46,331 bases of DNA from an uncultured Legionella sp. (GCF_937871865.1 NZ_CALMPD010000189.1:1-46331); one strand, 5' to 3'; shown: positions 15,466-25,407, counted from the stretch's first letter. The notes: a model not told the origin generated them from the sequence alone. Numbers and translations are program-made.

Positions 15466-18339
15466 ATGACATTTACCGTGGGCCAACGCTGGATAAGTAA
15501 TACTGAATCGCAACTGGGTTTGGGAATTATAACTGAACTAAATGGCAGACAAGTCAGTATCATCTTCCCAGCAGCAGAAGAAGACAGAATTTATGCCATA
15601 GACAATGCACCACTGAGCCGAATTATTTATAAGGTAGGCGAAACAATTACCACCAATGATCAAAATAAATTAATGGTCACTGAAGTGCATGATAAACAAG
15701 GACTCATAGTATATACCTGCCACGATGAAGCAGGGGAAGAGCGTCAAATTACGGAGTTAGCACTTAATTGTTTTATCAAATTAAGCACACCACAACAAAG
15801 ACTGTTTAGTGGTTTAATCGATAAATTAAACTCTTTCAAATTACGCATTGACACTCTGAATCATACCAGCAGATTACAACAATCAAAGGTAAGGGGATTA
15901 TTAGGCTCCAGAACCAATCATTTAGCGCATCAAGTCTATATTGCCAGTGAAATTGCACAACGGCATGCCCCACGCGTTTTACTCGCAGATGAAGTAGGAT
16001 TGGGAAAGACAATTGAAGCTGGAATGATCTTGCATTATCAACTGCATACTGGTCGAGCCAGCCGAGTACTGATAGTAGTGCCAGATACTCTTATCCATCA
16101 ATGGCTTGTTGAGATGAGGAGACGATTTAACCTGTATTTTTCCATTATTGATCAAAAGCGATTTGAACTGCTGCAGAGCACTGAAGAAGATGACGACATT
16201 GATGATGAGTACAGCGACTCTCCAGCAGTGGAAAGCAATGCTTTTGAATCAGAGCAACTTGTTTTATGCAGTCTTAGCTTCCTTATGAACAATGAAACAG
16301 CACGCCAACAAGCAATAGAAGCAGGATGGGATCTTTTGGTTGTGGATGAAGCACATCACTTGCATTGGTCAGAGGAATCTCAAAGCTCTGAATATCAATG
16401 TATTGAACAATTATCCATGCAAAGTAAAGGATTACTGTTATTAACAGCTACTCCCGAACAAGTGGGTATAGAGAGTCATTTTGCCCGCCTTCGGCTTCTT
16501 GATCCCTCACGTTTTTATAATTTTCTGGAATTTAAAAAGGAAGAAGAAAATTATCAACAGATCAATAAATTAGTTCAGAATTTAATTGCTCACCAGGAAC
16601 ATGAACAAAGTGATGAATTAAATGCTGAATTAAAAGCACAGTTGCTTCCTTTTTTAGGAAAAGATATAGATCCCAGTATCAGCAATACTATTAGAAATTT
16701 ATTAGACCGACATGGTACTGGTCGCGTTCTATTTAGAAATACTCGCGCGGCAATTAAAGGTTTTCCTGAGCGTCAGTTACATGCCTACCCACTGCCCCTA
16801 CCCCCAATCTACGCGGCATTGAATCACATATCCAATACCGTTAATCTTTATCCGGAACAGTTATTGGAGAATGGAGCCTGGCTTGCAAGTGATCCCAGAG
16901 TTCAATGGTTAGTTAGTAAAATTGATGCACTGCATCCTGAAAAAGTGCTGGTTATTTGCGCTAAAGCAAAAACCGCCCTTGATCTGGAACAACATCTGAA
17001 ATTAAAAGCTGGCATTCGAAGTACGGCGTTTCATGAGGGATTATCAATAATCGAACGTGATCGTGCCGCGGCTTATTTTTCGGAACAAGAACAAGGAGCG
17101 CAAGCATTAGTTTGTTCTGAAATTGGTAGTGAAGGCAGAAACTTCCAATTCGCCCATCATCTGGTTTTATTCGATCTTCCGCTTAATCCTGATTTATTAG
17201 AACAACGGATAGGACGACTGGACCGCATAGGACAAAAGAACACCATAGAAATTCATGTCCCTTACCTGGAAAACAGTGCTCAGGAACTGTTATTCCGCTG
17301 GTATAATGAAGGAATCAATCTGTTTGCCCAGAGTTGTTCCGTTGGTTTTTCCATTTACGAGCAATTTGAAGACAGACTACTGCCAATTCTCAACCAAAAG
17401 AGCAGCTCAATAGATAACGATGATTTAAATCAACTCATAAACGATACGCAAGTCTATACTCAGGAAATTAACAAAGCATTACAGGAAGGGCGTGATCGTT
17501 TGTTGGAGTTAAACTCCTGTAATCACGACGTAGCTCAAGAACTGATTGAAGAAATAGAGGCAGAAGAAAGTAGTATTGAGCTGGAAAATTATATGGCAAA
17601 GGTATTTCATGAGTTTGGGGTCGATCATGAATATCATTCAGAATTCGCCGAAATATTACGGCCAACAGAGCATATGAAATCAAGCCACTTCCCTGGACTT
17701 AAAGAAGATGGCGTGACCGTCAGTTATTCCCGAACTAAAGCGCTCATCCGTGAAGATATGGAGTTCTTAAGCTGGGAACATCCTATGGTTAATGAATCAA
17801 TGGAGATGATTCTTAATTCTGAAATAGGGAATGCAACGCTGGCCACTATTTCAGTAAAAAGCATTGCTCCTGGCACCTTGTTTCTGGAAACGTTTTATAC
17901 TGTCAATTGTGCCGCGCCCAAATACCTGCAACTCGATCGTTTTTTACCGTTTATCCCGATTAGAATTTTAATGGATCGAACAGGTAAAAATCTATCGAAG
18001 GTATTAGACTATCAACAGCTTAATTCAATGTGTGAACCGGTAAAGCGCCATCTGGGCTATCCTATCATCAAACAAGTAAGCACCGATATCGAAGCAATTT
18101 TGCAAAACACCAATAAGATTGCAGAACATAATATGCTGGAAATAATGGAGCAAGCAAAGGTGAAAATGCTCGCGAGTATAGGACAGGAAGTGGCACGGCT
18201 CGAAGCGCTACAGCGTATTAATCCTACGATTAGGAGTGAAGAAATTGAATTCTTTAAACAGCAAATCGTTGACAGTGAACTGTTTATAAATTCAGCCACT
18301 TTAACACTTCAGGCATTACGTGTCGTCATTAATAAATAA
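15466..18339 (+). CDS. rapA: RNA polymerase-associated Swi2/Snf2 ATPase RapA
   Basis: RapA (HepA) binds RNA polymerase and recycles it from stalled complexes. The 957-residue product (968 in E. coli) aligns from the first residues (MTFTVGQRWISNTES). It shows the two N-terminal Tudor-like parts, the helicase motif I DEVGLGKT with EAGMI, motif II VVDEAHHL, motif III LLLTATPEQ, motif V EIGSEGRNFQFAHH and motif VI LEQRIGRLDRIGQ, then the RapA-specific C-terminal domain. The start at 15466 follows the E. coli homolog; two further in-frame ATGs lie up to 45 bases upstream. It is a single gene with its own promoter region, and meets yjjG tail to tail. Confidence 0.95.
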   Translation: MTFTVGQRWISNTESQLGLGIITELNGRQVSIIFPAAEEDRIYAIDNAPLSRIIYKVGETITTNDQNKLMVTEVHDKQGLIVYTCHDEAGEERQITELALNCFIKLSTPQQRLFSGLIDKLNSFKLRIDTLNHTSRLQQSKVRGLLGSRTNHLAHQVYIASEIAQRHAPRVLLADEVGLGKTIEAGMILHYQLHTGRASRVLIVVPDTLIHQWLVEMRRRFNLYFSIIDQKRFELLQSTEEDDDIDDEYSDSPAVESNAFESEQLVLCSLSFLMNNETARQQAIEAGWDLLVVDEAHHLHWSEESQSSEYQCIEQLSMQSKGLLLLTATPEQVGIESHFARLRLLDPSRFYNFLEFKKEEENYQQINKLVQNLIAHQEHEQSDELNAELKAQLLPFLGKDIDPSISNTIRNLLDRHGTGRVLFRNTRAAIKGFPERQLHAYPLPLPPIYAALNHISNTVNLYPEQLLENGAWLASDPRVQWLVSKIDALHPEKVLVICAKAKTALDLEQHLKLKAGIRSTAFHEGLSIIERDRAAAYFSEQEQGAQALVCSEIGSEGRNFQFAHHLVLFDLPLNPDLLEQRIGRLDRIGQKNTIEIHVPYLENSAQELLFRWYNEGINLFAQSCSVGFSIYEQFEDRLLPILNQKSSSIDNDDLNQLINDTQVYTQEINKALQEGRDRLLELNSCNHDVAQELIEEIEAEESSIELENYMAKVFHEFGVDHEYHSEFAEILRPTEHMKSSHFPGLKEDGVTVSYSRTKALIREDMEFLSWEHPMVNESMEMILNSEIGNATLATISVKSIAPGTLFLETFYTVNCAAPKYLQLDRFLPFIPIRILMDRTGKNLSKVLDYQQLNSMCEPVKRHLGYPIIKQVSTDIEAILQNTNKIAEHNMLEIMEQAKVKMLASIGQEVARLEALQRINPTIRSEEIEFFKQQIVDSELFINSATLTLQALRVVINK

Positions 18340-18347
18340 CAGCAATA

Positions 18348-18375
18348 CCTCTGTTGGAAACAAAACCAACAGAGG
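18348..18375. terminator. Convergent hairpin between rapA and yjjG
   Basis: CCTCTGTTGG and CCAACAGAGG form a perfect 10-bp stem with an eight-base loop, nine bases past the rapA stop. No clear T-run follows on either strand, so it may act as a 3'-end stabiliser for both transcripts. Confidence 0.5.
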
Positions 18376-18387
18376 CAATTCCTCTGT

Positions 18388-19092
18388 TTACGCGTCGCAG
18401 GTTGTCATCCACTCTTCTCTTACTAATAAAGACTCAAGCTCTGCTAACGAGCGCACTTCGTAATGAGGGGTTATTCCTTCCGGTGCCACCGTATTGTGAA
18501 CATTGAGCCAGCAAGTATCCAATCCCGCATTTAATCCTCCAAGTATATCTGCGTCCGGATTATCTCCAACCATTAATACGTCCTCACGTGATGGATCCCC
18601 CATTAAGGAAAGTGTATGGTCAAAAATTCGTGGATGAGGTTTAGCATGTCCTACTTCTTCTGATATAACAAATACATCGAAATGATCTTTTAGACCAGTC
18701 CGCTCAAGGCGCAATTGTTGTAATTCAATAAAACCATTGGTAATAACCCCAAGCTTCGACTTCCCTTTTAAAGAATTCAATAAACTAAGTGCCCCATCCA
18801 GTGGTGCACATATATCGGCCATCACTGTCATAAAAGCACGATTTAGTTCCTGAGCAGGAGTCTGTAGTTTTTCCTCCCAGGGCGCAAAGCGGCGAGATTG
18901 TAATTGTTGGGCATTAATCTGGCCATTCTGATACTCAGTCCATAAAGGTTTATTGACCCGTTCATACTCTTCATAGTTTTCTCGAGTAAATAGAATTCCT
19001 AATTTGGCAAACATAAGAACCAGCCCACGATAGGCATCAAAATGAAACAAGGTTTCATCTGCATCAAATAAAATCCAGGAGTAATTTTTCAC
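18388..19092 (-). CDS. yjjG: HAD-family nucleotidase YjjG
   Basis: YjjG dephosphorylates pyrimidine nucleotides (UMP, dUMP, dTMP and damaged forms) and is a house-cleaning enzyme. The 234-residue protein follows E. coli YjjG closely: FDADETLFHFD (motif I), VNKPLWTEYQNGQI, GVITNGF (motif II), ISEEVGHAKPHP with the motif III Lys, and MVGDNPDADILGG (motif IV). The GTG at 19092 is used because AGAGGTGG lies just upstream and the homologous N-terminus begins there; a TTG-led extension to 19140 adds a sequence with no counterpart. Confidence 0.88.
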   Translation of the reverse strand: MKNYSWILFDADETLFHFDAYRGLVLMFAKLGILFTRENYEEYERVNKPLWTEYQNGQINAQQLQSRRFAPWEEKLQTPAQELNRAFMTVMADICAPLDGALSLLNSLKGKSKLGVITNGFIELQQLRLERTGLKDHFDVFVISEEVGHAKPHPRIFDHTLSLMGDPSREDVLMVGDNPDADILGGLNAGLDTCWLNVHNTVAPEGITPHYEVRSLAELESLLVREEWMTTCDA

Positions 19093-19292
19093 CCGACCAC
19101 CTCTTGAATGTTTCAAGTCAATTAAATATAGCGTTGCCACTAAGCATTATACCGTGATCGACGCATTCGTCTTCGTTCTATTATAACTTGTATTACTTAT
19201 GAACAACCAGTGTTTTTCACATGGAATATAAAGAAATCATTGAGTACAAGGAATCATCAAAAAAATGATTGTGTAGAGGTACAAAACCTTGG

Positions 19293-20693
19293 CTAGTCAG
19301 TTGCGACAGGATTTACGCCTATATTAGGATTAACACCACAATCATCAAGAAGTTTGAGCAGATTATTACCTTTGCGCGTTAATCGTTTGATGCAATATTC
19401 ATCCAAATAGCTTTTTAATACATAATAATAATCAGGCAAGGTCAATATATTAAGTATCTTCTCCGCTCGTTCCAAATGCTGCTTGTTTTTATAATCGCAG
19501 GCCTGGAAAAGAACCCCTCCTAACATAGCGGCAATACTGGCTTTGCGTTCCGGACTGGCTAAATAAAAACGCTGGATGCATTCATCAAGAGCTCTGTCTT
19601 TATCCCACTCAACCCACTCATTGTATAAGAGCAATGCCAATTCAGGATTAAATGCTTCCGCAGTAGTGAACTCCTGCATAGCGTAAGCTACTGGAACAAC
19701 TGCTTGTACGTTAGCCCAAGAGCAATTACCGCTAATTTGCGAACTAATCGGCATCTGAGCAATAGGTAACAAGCCCAATTGCTGGTTAATGACATGATGA
19801 AAATAACGTCGGTTTTGTTTCTTATAAAGAAAATCCTGAATAAAATTAACAGTTAACGCTTCAGGTCTGGTTAACCTATAAATAGTAACGCTTCCCTCTT
19901 TCAAACTGTTCTCACCTCTGTCAACTTTAGCCCACCATTGATGAAAACGAATGAAACAGAGAGCGTGCCCACGGCTGGCAGCAGGAAGAATCATCATCGG
20001 AGATCTTAATAATTCATTGAGTCGTTTCAGGTGAACGTCTGTTAATCTTGGCTGATGTTGAAATTGCAAAAGCTCCGCAGCATCTCCAAATGCATCCATA
20101 ATAGTATGAATTAATGGAAAGTAATTTCTTAAATGGCGGGTAGAATAACTACTGATGAAGCGACGTAAAGAATCTTTCACCACAGCAACAGTAAATTCCA
20201 GAATGAATCCTTCATAATCCAATTCAATGAACTCACCTTTCGCATTCACGATGTCTACATCACCCTGAAGCTCGAAACGATGCCCCAGCAATTTTGCATT
20301 AATAAAATCAAGAGCAAAATCCAGTTTGGCGCCATGATGATAGAGCAAGTGTTTCAAAACATCCTGACTTCTTAAAACCGGATAAACCAAAACAGACAGT
20401 CCATTACGGGTATAAGCATTTGAATCCGCTCCATAAGCCAGTAATAAACGAGCCATATCAACATCATTATTATCAACAGCCCAATGTAGAGGGGTTCTGC
20501 CAGTTACATCTGGCTTATTCACATCCACTTTACGAAGCAGGAGTTGTTCTGCAATTTTGGGTTGCCGAGTAATCGCACATTCAATCAGAGGGGTAAAACC
20601 ATATTCATCAATATCATCCAAAGATTCGCCCTCACGAAGATAAGCTTCGAATTCAGGCATTTTGTGACTGATAATATCGTTCGCAATAGTCAT
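19293..20693 (-). CDS. ankH: Ankyrin-repeat Dot/Icm effector AnkH (LegA3)
   Basis: The 466-residue protein carries three to four ankyrin repeats at residues 25-125 (YGFTPLIECAI, TGRTPLHWAVDNND, GLSVLVYPVL) and a C-terminal domain with a cysteine-protease-like set of residues. H243 (RGHALCF), D258 (KVDRGE) and C324 (SGNCSWANVQ) occur in the order His-Asp-Cys. From published work, AnkH is a core Legionella effector that enters the host nucleus, binds LARP7 of the 7SK snRNP and affects host transcription; identification here is by my recall of that protein. Its ATG follows the stop of an Smr-like gene directly (TAAATG), so the two are co-translated. Confidence 0.85.
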   Translation of the reverse strand: MTIANDIISHKMPEFEAYLREGESLDDIDEYGFTPLIECAITRQPKIAEQLLLRKVDVNKPDVTGRTPLHWAVDNNDVDMARLLLAYGADSNAYTRNGLSVLVYPVLRSQDVLKHLLYHHGAKLDFALDFINAKLLGHRFELQGDVDIVNAKGEFIELDYEGFILEFTVAVVKDSLRRFISSYSTRHLRNYFPLIHTIMDAFGDAAELLQFQHQPRLTDVHLKRLNELLRSPMMILPAASRGHALCFIRFHQWWAKVDRGENSLKEGSVTIYRLTRPEALTVNFIQDFLYKKQNRRYFHHVINQQLGLLPIAQMPISSQISGNCSWANVQAVVPVAYAMQEFTTAEAFNPELALLLYNEWVEWDKDRALDECIQRFYLASPERKASIAAMLGGVLFQACDYKNKQHLERAEKILNILTLPDYYYVLKSYLDEYCIKRLTRKGNNLLKLLDDCGVNPNIGVNPVATD

Positions 20694-21461
20694 TTATGGT
20701 CCCCGTGGTGTGGGCGCAGTGGTAAATTTAGGCATATTACCTAAACGCAGTTGTTTTTCCTTTTCCTGCTCTCTTTTTTCATTATCAAATTCCCGACGAG
20801 CTTCGGTATTTAGTGGTGGCTCGGGATTTAAATTAGGGTCAACGCCATCGAACCGCTGACTGTCCAAAGCGGGATGTTGTAAAATATTATTTTGTAATTC
20901 TCCCTCAGGACTGGCTTGATTCTCTACTTCAGAATGCTCACGAGCTTTTACAGGGGCAATTTGTCGTTCACCTTGTTGCTCAGCAAGCCTCCTCTTACGC
21001 TCCATAGCCTTGGTTTCAGCAACCAAAAAGGAACCGCCTCCAGCGGTAGGCAGTCGCGGAGCATCGGTTTGGAGCCCTTTTTTTAGTAAGACATAAACTG
21101 CACCAGTGCCCCCATCATGATTTTTAGCACTATGAAATGCTTGAACCTCTTTAATCTGAGGCAACCAACGATTGATCAAATTTTTTAATAATGGTGGTAC
21201 ATTTTTAGGAGCAGCTGTACCATGAATGATGAGAACACAATGTTTATTATTTTTAATTTGCGTATGAAGAAACTGGGACAATGCTCCGCGCGCAGCCTCA
21301 GTTTTTAATCCTTGCACATCCAAAACGGCATCCCATTTAATTGATCCATTTTTTAATTCATGAAATCGTTTACCAGAGACGCTGGGTTTGGTGTAGGATA
21401 AAATAGTATCTGAAAAAACTGTGTTGTCTATGTCATCAGATAAATAATATTCATCATCCAT
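20694..21461 (-). CDS. Degenerate Smr-domain paralog, coupled to ankH
   Basis: Residues 10-130 clearly align with the intact Smr protein at 24850-25407 (SxKRFxEL, LKTEAAR, LLKNLINRWLP, AFHSA, GAVYVLLK). The two motifs that mark active Smr endonuclease domains are changed. LDLHG is LDVQG (Q50 instead of His), and HGKG is HGTAAP. A 125-residue polar C-terminal tail rich in Glu, Gln, Arg and Pro is added (residues 131-255). The ATG at 21461 is chosen because the paralog starts at the equivalent point; a TTG nine bases earlier is possible. Neither gene has a Shine-Dalgarno. The gene most likely arose by duplication and now serves another role, perhaps binding ribosomes or RNA without cutting. Its coupling to ankH suggests a link to that effector. 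Confidence 0.8.
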   Translation of the reverse strand: MDDEYYLSDDIDNTVFSDTILSYTKPSVSGKRFHELKNGSIKWDAVLDVQGLKTEAARGALSQFLHTQIKNNKHCVLIIHGTAAPKNVPPLLKNLINRWLPQIKEVQAFHSAKNHDGGTGAVYVLLKKGLQTDAPRLPTAGGGSFLVAETKAMERKRRLAEQQGERQIAPVKAREHSEVENQASPEGELQNNILQHPALDSQRFDGVDPNLNPEPPLNTEARREFDNEKREQEKEKQLRLGNMPKFTTAPTPRGP

Positions 21462-21489
21462 TTTTTTCAAACATTAAATAGTTATGCTT

Positions 21490-21508
21490 AAAGTATAACT
21501 TAGGTTAT
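21490..21508 (-). promoter_or_regulatory. Palindromic promoter block of the Smr paralog-ankH operon
   Basis: Read on the minus strand, ATAACCTAAGTTATACTTT contains a dyad (TATAAC-CTAA-GTTATA, including the neighbouring T) that overlaps a TATACT -10-like hexamer. The same 19 bases occur upstream of smrB at 24803-24821, in the same orientation and about the same distance from the start. A repressor site shared by both operons is inferred. Confidence 0.5.
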
Positions 21509-21684
21509 AAAAAGAGTGCACTTTTTCTATTAAAGAATATAAGTTATTAATTAATGTACACTGAACTAGGATTTAGTTCTCAAATCCAGATAAAGCCCAT
21601 GTTGGCACGCATAATAAAAGGCTGAAGTTTTAATCAGTTATCTCTTGTTTGAATAACAACGAAAAGAACAACAGCCTCAGCTCC

Positions 21685-22707
21685 CTACAAATAGTCTCTT
21701 TGCAAAATTTCGGCAATTTGCACCGCATTAGTTGCAGCACCTTTACGAATATTATCAGCCACAACCCATAAATTTAATCCGCAAGGATGAGATATATCCT
21801 GTCTGATTCTACCAACATATACTTCATCATGACCCACTGCATTTTTTAAAACGGTTGGATAACTGGCTTTAGCTGTATTATCAACTACTTTAACCCCTGG
21901 AGCTTTAGATAAAATTATACGTGCTTCGGCAGCGGTCATTGGATTTTTTAATTCAACATGGATTGCTTCAGAATGGCCATAGATGACAGGCACTCTGACG
22001 GCCGTAGGATTTACCATAATGTTCTTGTCTTCCATTATTTTTTGGGTTTCCCAAACCATTTTCATTTCTTCACGGGTATAACCATTGTCTTCGAACTGAT
22101 CAATATGAGGTAAGGCATTAAATGCAATTTGCTCTGGATATACATCACATTTTGCCGGACGCCCATTTAAAAGATCACCCATTTGGGCAATCAATTCAGA
22201 AATTGCTTTTTTACCTGTGCCTGAAACCGATTGATAAGTAGCAACGTTAATTCGAGCGATTCCCGCCACATCATATAAGGGTTTTAAAGCAACAACCATC
22301 TGAATGGTTGAACAATTGGGATTAGCGATAATTCCTCTTTTAGTATATTCCGCGATACGATGCGCATTCACTTCAGGAACCACTAATGGGATATCCTCTT
22401 CATAACGAAAACAGGAGGTGTTATCAACAACAATGCAGCCTGCAGCAACTGCTTTGGGAGCGAATTCTTTGGATACAGAACCACCAGCAGAAAACAGAGC
22501 AATATCAGCCTTGCTAAAATCAAATTCAGCTAAATCAAGAACTTCTATTTCTTCATTTTTAAAATGTACTGTTTTACCTGCAGAACGAGCACTGGCCAGA
22601 GGATACAGAGTCTTTATCGGAAATTTTTTTTCCGCCAATACAGTCAGGAACGTTTCTCCCACAGCGCCTGTTGCGCCTACTATGGCTATATTTAATTTTC
22701 TGCTCAT
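21685..22707 (-). CDS. asd: Aspartate-semialdehyde dehydrogenase
   Basis: Asd reduces aspartyl-4-phosphate to aspartate semialdehyde with NADPH, the branch point to lysine/diaminopimelate, threonine and methionine. The 340-residue protein has the N-terminal NADP fold (VGATGAVGETF), the catalytic C132 in NPNCSTIQ, the QSVSGTGK loop, a conserved His in YGHSEAIHVEL and a C-terminal LNLWVVADNIRKGAA. Length and motifs are normal for the family. It lies 40 bases after aroC on the same strand, and dapA, the next enzyme toward lysine, is also in this window at 36152. Confidence 0.96.
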   Translation of the reverse strand: MSRKLNIAIVGATGAVGETFLTVLAEKKFPIKTLYPLASARSAGKTVHFKNEEIEVLDLAEFDFSKADIALFSAGGSVSKEFAPKAVAAGCIVVDNTSCFRYEEDIPLVVPEVNAHRIAEYTKRGIIANPNCSTIQMVVALKPLYDVAGIARINVATYQSVSGTGKKAISELIAQMGDLLNGRPAKCDVYPEQIAFNALPHIDQFEDNGYTREEMKMVWETQKIMEDKNIMVNPTAVRVPVIYGHSEAIHVELKNPMTAAEARIILSKAPGVKVVDNTAKASYPTVLKNAVGHDEVYVGRIRQDISHPCGLNLWVVADNIRKGAATNAVQIAEILQRDYL

Positions 22708-22747
22708 TATTGCCTCGTTATTTGATAGTACAATGATTATAAACTGT

Positions 22748-23806
22748 TTATTGACACTGGGCTTTATGCCTTAAATAATGATCCATTAATACCAGAGCCA
22801 TCATCGCTTCAGCGATAGGTACTGCTCTGATACCAACACAAGGGTCATGTCGACCTTTGGTTACCACACTCACCTCATCCCCTTCAACATTCACTGTTTT
22901 ACCAGGAGTAATGATGCTTGAAGTAGGTTTTAAAGCCATGCTGACTTCAATAAACTGACCAGTAGAAATGCCGCCCAAAATTCCACCGGCGTTATTGCTT
23001 AAAAAGCCATGGTGCGACATTTGATCACGATGTACACTACCGAGTTGTTCAACAGCAGCAAAACCTGCCCCGATTTCGACACCTTTCACCGCATTGATTG
23101 ACATCATAGCATAAGCAAGAGTAGCATCCAGCTTATCGAACACAGGATCTCCCAAACCAACAGGGACTCCTCTGGCAACAACCTTTACCCGTGCTCCTAC
23201 AGAATCCCCTTGGCGTCTTAGTTTGTCGATATAATCAGACAGCTCTTGAATCTGTTTGTCATTAGGACAAAAAAATGGGTTATTAGCTATTTCAGCTTCA
23301 TTTTCATAAGATAAAACCAGATCGCCCATTTGTTGCAAATATCCAACTATTTCCAGATTCAGGGTCTTTTGCAAATACAATCGGGCAATAGCACCTGCTG
23401 CTACTCGTGCAGCCGTTTCACGAGCCGAAGAACGTCCGCCCCCACGATAATCGCGATGACCGTATTTATGGTGATAGGTGTAATCAGCATGCCCAGGACG
23501 AAACAAATTTTTAATTTCTTCATAATCACTGGAACGCTGATCCGTATTTTGGATTAATAAAGCAATAGGAACGCCAGTAGTTTTTCCTGCGAATACACCA
23601 GAAAGGATCTGTACTTTATCATCTTCTCTGCGTTGCGTTGTATATTTCGACTGGCCGGGCTTACGCTTATCAAGAAAAGGTTGAATATCTTCTTCCTGCA
23701 AAGGCATACCTGGCGGACAACCATCTACAATGCAACCAATAGCTGGCCCATGGCTTTCACCAAAGGTTGTCACCGTAAATAATGTTCCAAAGGTATTCCC
23801 GGACAT
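22748..23806 (-). CDS. aroC: Chorismate synthase
   Basis: AroC forms chorismate from EPSP with reduced FMN, the last step of the shikimate pathway. The 352-residue protein shows all three signatures: [18 protein letters not shown] near the start, [29 protein letters not shown] in the middle, and the C-terminal [18 protein letters not shown]. It follows prmB by 11 bases on the same strand, the conserved prmB-aroC arrangement of gammaproteobacteria. Confidence 0.97.
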   Translation of the reverse strand: MSGNTFGTLFTVTTFGESHGPAIGCIVDGCPPGMPLQEEDIQPFLDKRKPGQSKYTTQRREDDKVQILSGVFAGKTTGVPIALLIQNTDQRSSDYEEIKNLFRPGHADYTYHHKYGHRDYRGGGRSSARETAARVAAGAIARLYLQKTLNLEIVGYLQQMGDLVLSYENEAEIANNPFFCPNDKQIQELSDYIDKLRRQGDSVGARVKVVARGVPVGLGDPVFDKLDATLAYAMMSINAVKGVEIGAGFAAVEQLGSVHRDQMSHHGFLSNNAGGILGGISTGQFIEVSMALKPTSSIITPGKTVNVEGDEVSVVTKGRHDPCVGIRAVPIAEAMMALVLMDHYLRHKAQCQ

Positions 23807-23817
23807 GCAGTTCTCTC

Positions 23818-24729
23818 TTATTTAAAATAGTCTTCTAACTGTTGTTTCGTTAATAGAAACACCCCGTGTCCTCCATTACTCATTTCAAGCCAGGTGAATG
23901 GAACTTCCGGATAGGCGTCACATAACGCTTCTTCACTGTTCCCCACTTCGACCACTAAAATACCATGTTCGCTTAAATAATCATGGGCACTCTTGAGGAT
24001 TTTTTCAACAATGGCCAAACCATTATTACTGGTCTCCAATGCCAGAACCGGTTCATGACGGTATTCATCGGGTAAGGTTTGCATTTCTTCCTTCCCCACA
24101 TACGGAGGATTACTAACAATCAGATCGTATTTAATTTTTGGAACATTGGAAAAACAATCCGACTCAATTAAACAAAGCTGGTCTTCCACCTCTAATTGCT
24201 CACAATTAATAGCGGCTACGGCAAGAGCTTCACTGGAAATATCTACAGCATCAACCTGAGCATCAGGAAATGCATAGCAACAAGCAATTGCAATACAACC
24301 GCTGCCGGTACATAAGTCTAGAATATGATGTACTTGCTCTGCGTCTATCCATGGAGAGAATTGCTCATCAATTAGTTCAGCTATCGGTGAACGAGGGATA
24401 AGCACTCGCTCATCAACATAAAAAGGTAAATCAAAGAAATAGGCCTCTTTGATGAGGTACGGCACGGGAACGCGCTGATTTATTCGTTTATCTAATTGTT
24501 GATACAAATGTTTCTTTTCGCTACTGGTCAATCGTGCGTTAAGCAATGAAGGATCGACATCATAGGGTAAAGACAAGCTCCTCAAAATTAATGAGCGCAT
24601 ATCATCCCAGGCGTTATCAGTGCCATGCCCATAATAGAGCTGCGCATCAATGGCACAGGACAAACTAAATCGTAAAAAATCAAGAATACTAACCAATTCT
24701 TCAGTTTCTTTAATGATGTAACTGCTCAT
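23818..24729 (-). CDS. prmB: Release factor / ribosomal L3 glutamine N5-methyltransferase PrmB
   Basis: PrmB methylates a glutamine of ribosomal protein L3 using S-adenosylmethionine. The 303-residue protein has a helical N-terminal domain and a Rossmann methyltransferase domain with the SAM motif [10 protein letters not shown] (residues 138-147) and the catalytic NPPY at 207-210. PrmC has the same motif; PrmB is preferred because of the aroC and smrB neighbours, as in E. coli, and the [10 protein letters not shown] stretch. First gene of a prmB-aroC-asd run. Confidence 0.9.
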   Translation of the reverse strand: MSSYIIKETEELVSILDFLRFSLSCAIDAQLYYGHGTDNAWDDMRSLILRSLSLPYDVDPSLLNARLTSSEKKHLYQQLDKRINQRVPVPYLIKEAYFFDLPFYVDERVLIPRSPIAELIDEQFSPWIDAEQVHHILDLCTGSGCIAIACCYAFPDAQVDAVDISSEALAVAAINCEQLEVEDQLCLIESDCFSNVPKIKYDLIVSNPPYVGKEEMQTLPDEYRHEPVLALETSNNGLAIVEKILKSAHDYLSEHGILVVEVGNSEEALCDAYPEVPFTWLEMSNGGHGVFLLTKQQLEDYFK

Positions 24730-24802
24730 GGGTACTTCAGTCCTTAATGTTCATTTTTCGAGATAAAAAGAACAAATTGTACTCTATGTTAGAAAATATG
24801 TC

Positions 24803-24821
24803 ATAACCTAAGTTATACTTT
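24803..24821 (+). promoter_or_regulatory. Palindromic promoter block of smrB
   Basis: ATAACCTAAGTTATACTTT, with TATACT at 24814-24819 as the likely -10 hexamer, is identical to the block upstream of the Smr paralog at 21490-21508. The dyad is CATAAC-CTAA-GTTATA here. It sits 28 bases before the ATG, so the message leader would be short and lacks a Shine-Dalgarno. Confidence 0.5.
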
Positions 24822-24849
24822 GATTATAATTATTAAATTCTTGTAAAAA

Positions 24850-25407
24850 ATGGCTGATGATTTCATGTCCGATGAGGACAAGGCACTGTTTCGTGAACAC
24901 ATGCGATCAGTAAAGCCATTAAATGACGCGACCAAACGAACCAAAGCACCTGAACGCACTCAGCAACAATACTCCGCAAGAAAAAGGAATCAGGAACAAT
25001 CTCAAACAAAAAGTGAGCGTTATTTATCTGATTACATTAGCGAGACTGTTCTTTCTCATACCCAGTTGACTTATTGTAATCCTAGTGTTCCTAGTAAACG
25101 ATTTCGTGAACTAAGACATGGCTTAATCCCCTGGGAAGCAAGATTGGATTTACATGGGTTGAAAACCGAGGATGCTCGTGAGTCGCTCTGTCGTTTTATC
25201 CAGAATCAAACCAAGAATAACAAGCGCTGCTTGCTTATTATCCATGGAAAAGGAGGACACCTTGGCGCCCCCCCAGTAATTAAGAATTTAATCAATAGAT
25301 GGCTACCTCAATTTAGCGAAGTCCTGGCTTTTCATAGTGCATTGGCAAAAGATGGTGGCCATGGTGCAATATATGTCTTGCTCAAAAGAAATAAAACCGA
25401 AAAGTGA
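24850..25407 (+). CDS. smrB: Smr-domain endonuclease SmrB-like
   Basis: In E. coli, SmrB is a nuclease that cuts mRNA between collided ribosomes, feeding ribosome rescue. The 185-residue product has a charged N-terminal extension (residues 1-80) and a complete Smr domain: LDLHG (D100, H102), HGKGG (H132 onward), LINRWLP, AFHSA and GGHGAIYVLL. It lies divergently next to prmB-aroC, exactly as smrB (yfcN) does in E. coli, which supports orthology over SmrA. A diverged copy lies at 20694-21461. Confidence 0.85.
   Translation: MADDFMSDEDKALFREHMRSVKPLNDATKRTKAPERTQQQYSARKRNQEQSQTKSERYLSDYISETVLSHTQLTYCNPSVPSKRFRELRHGLIPWEARLDLHGLKTEDARESLCRFIQNQTKNNKRCLLIIHGKGGHLGAPPVIKNLINRWLPQFSEVLAFHSALAKDGGHGAIYVLLKRNKTEK

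Noticed and set aside
22418..22774. 118-codon plus-strand frame opposite asd
   Set aside because: Antisense to a well-supported gene, with no ribosome site.
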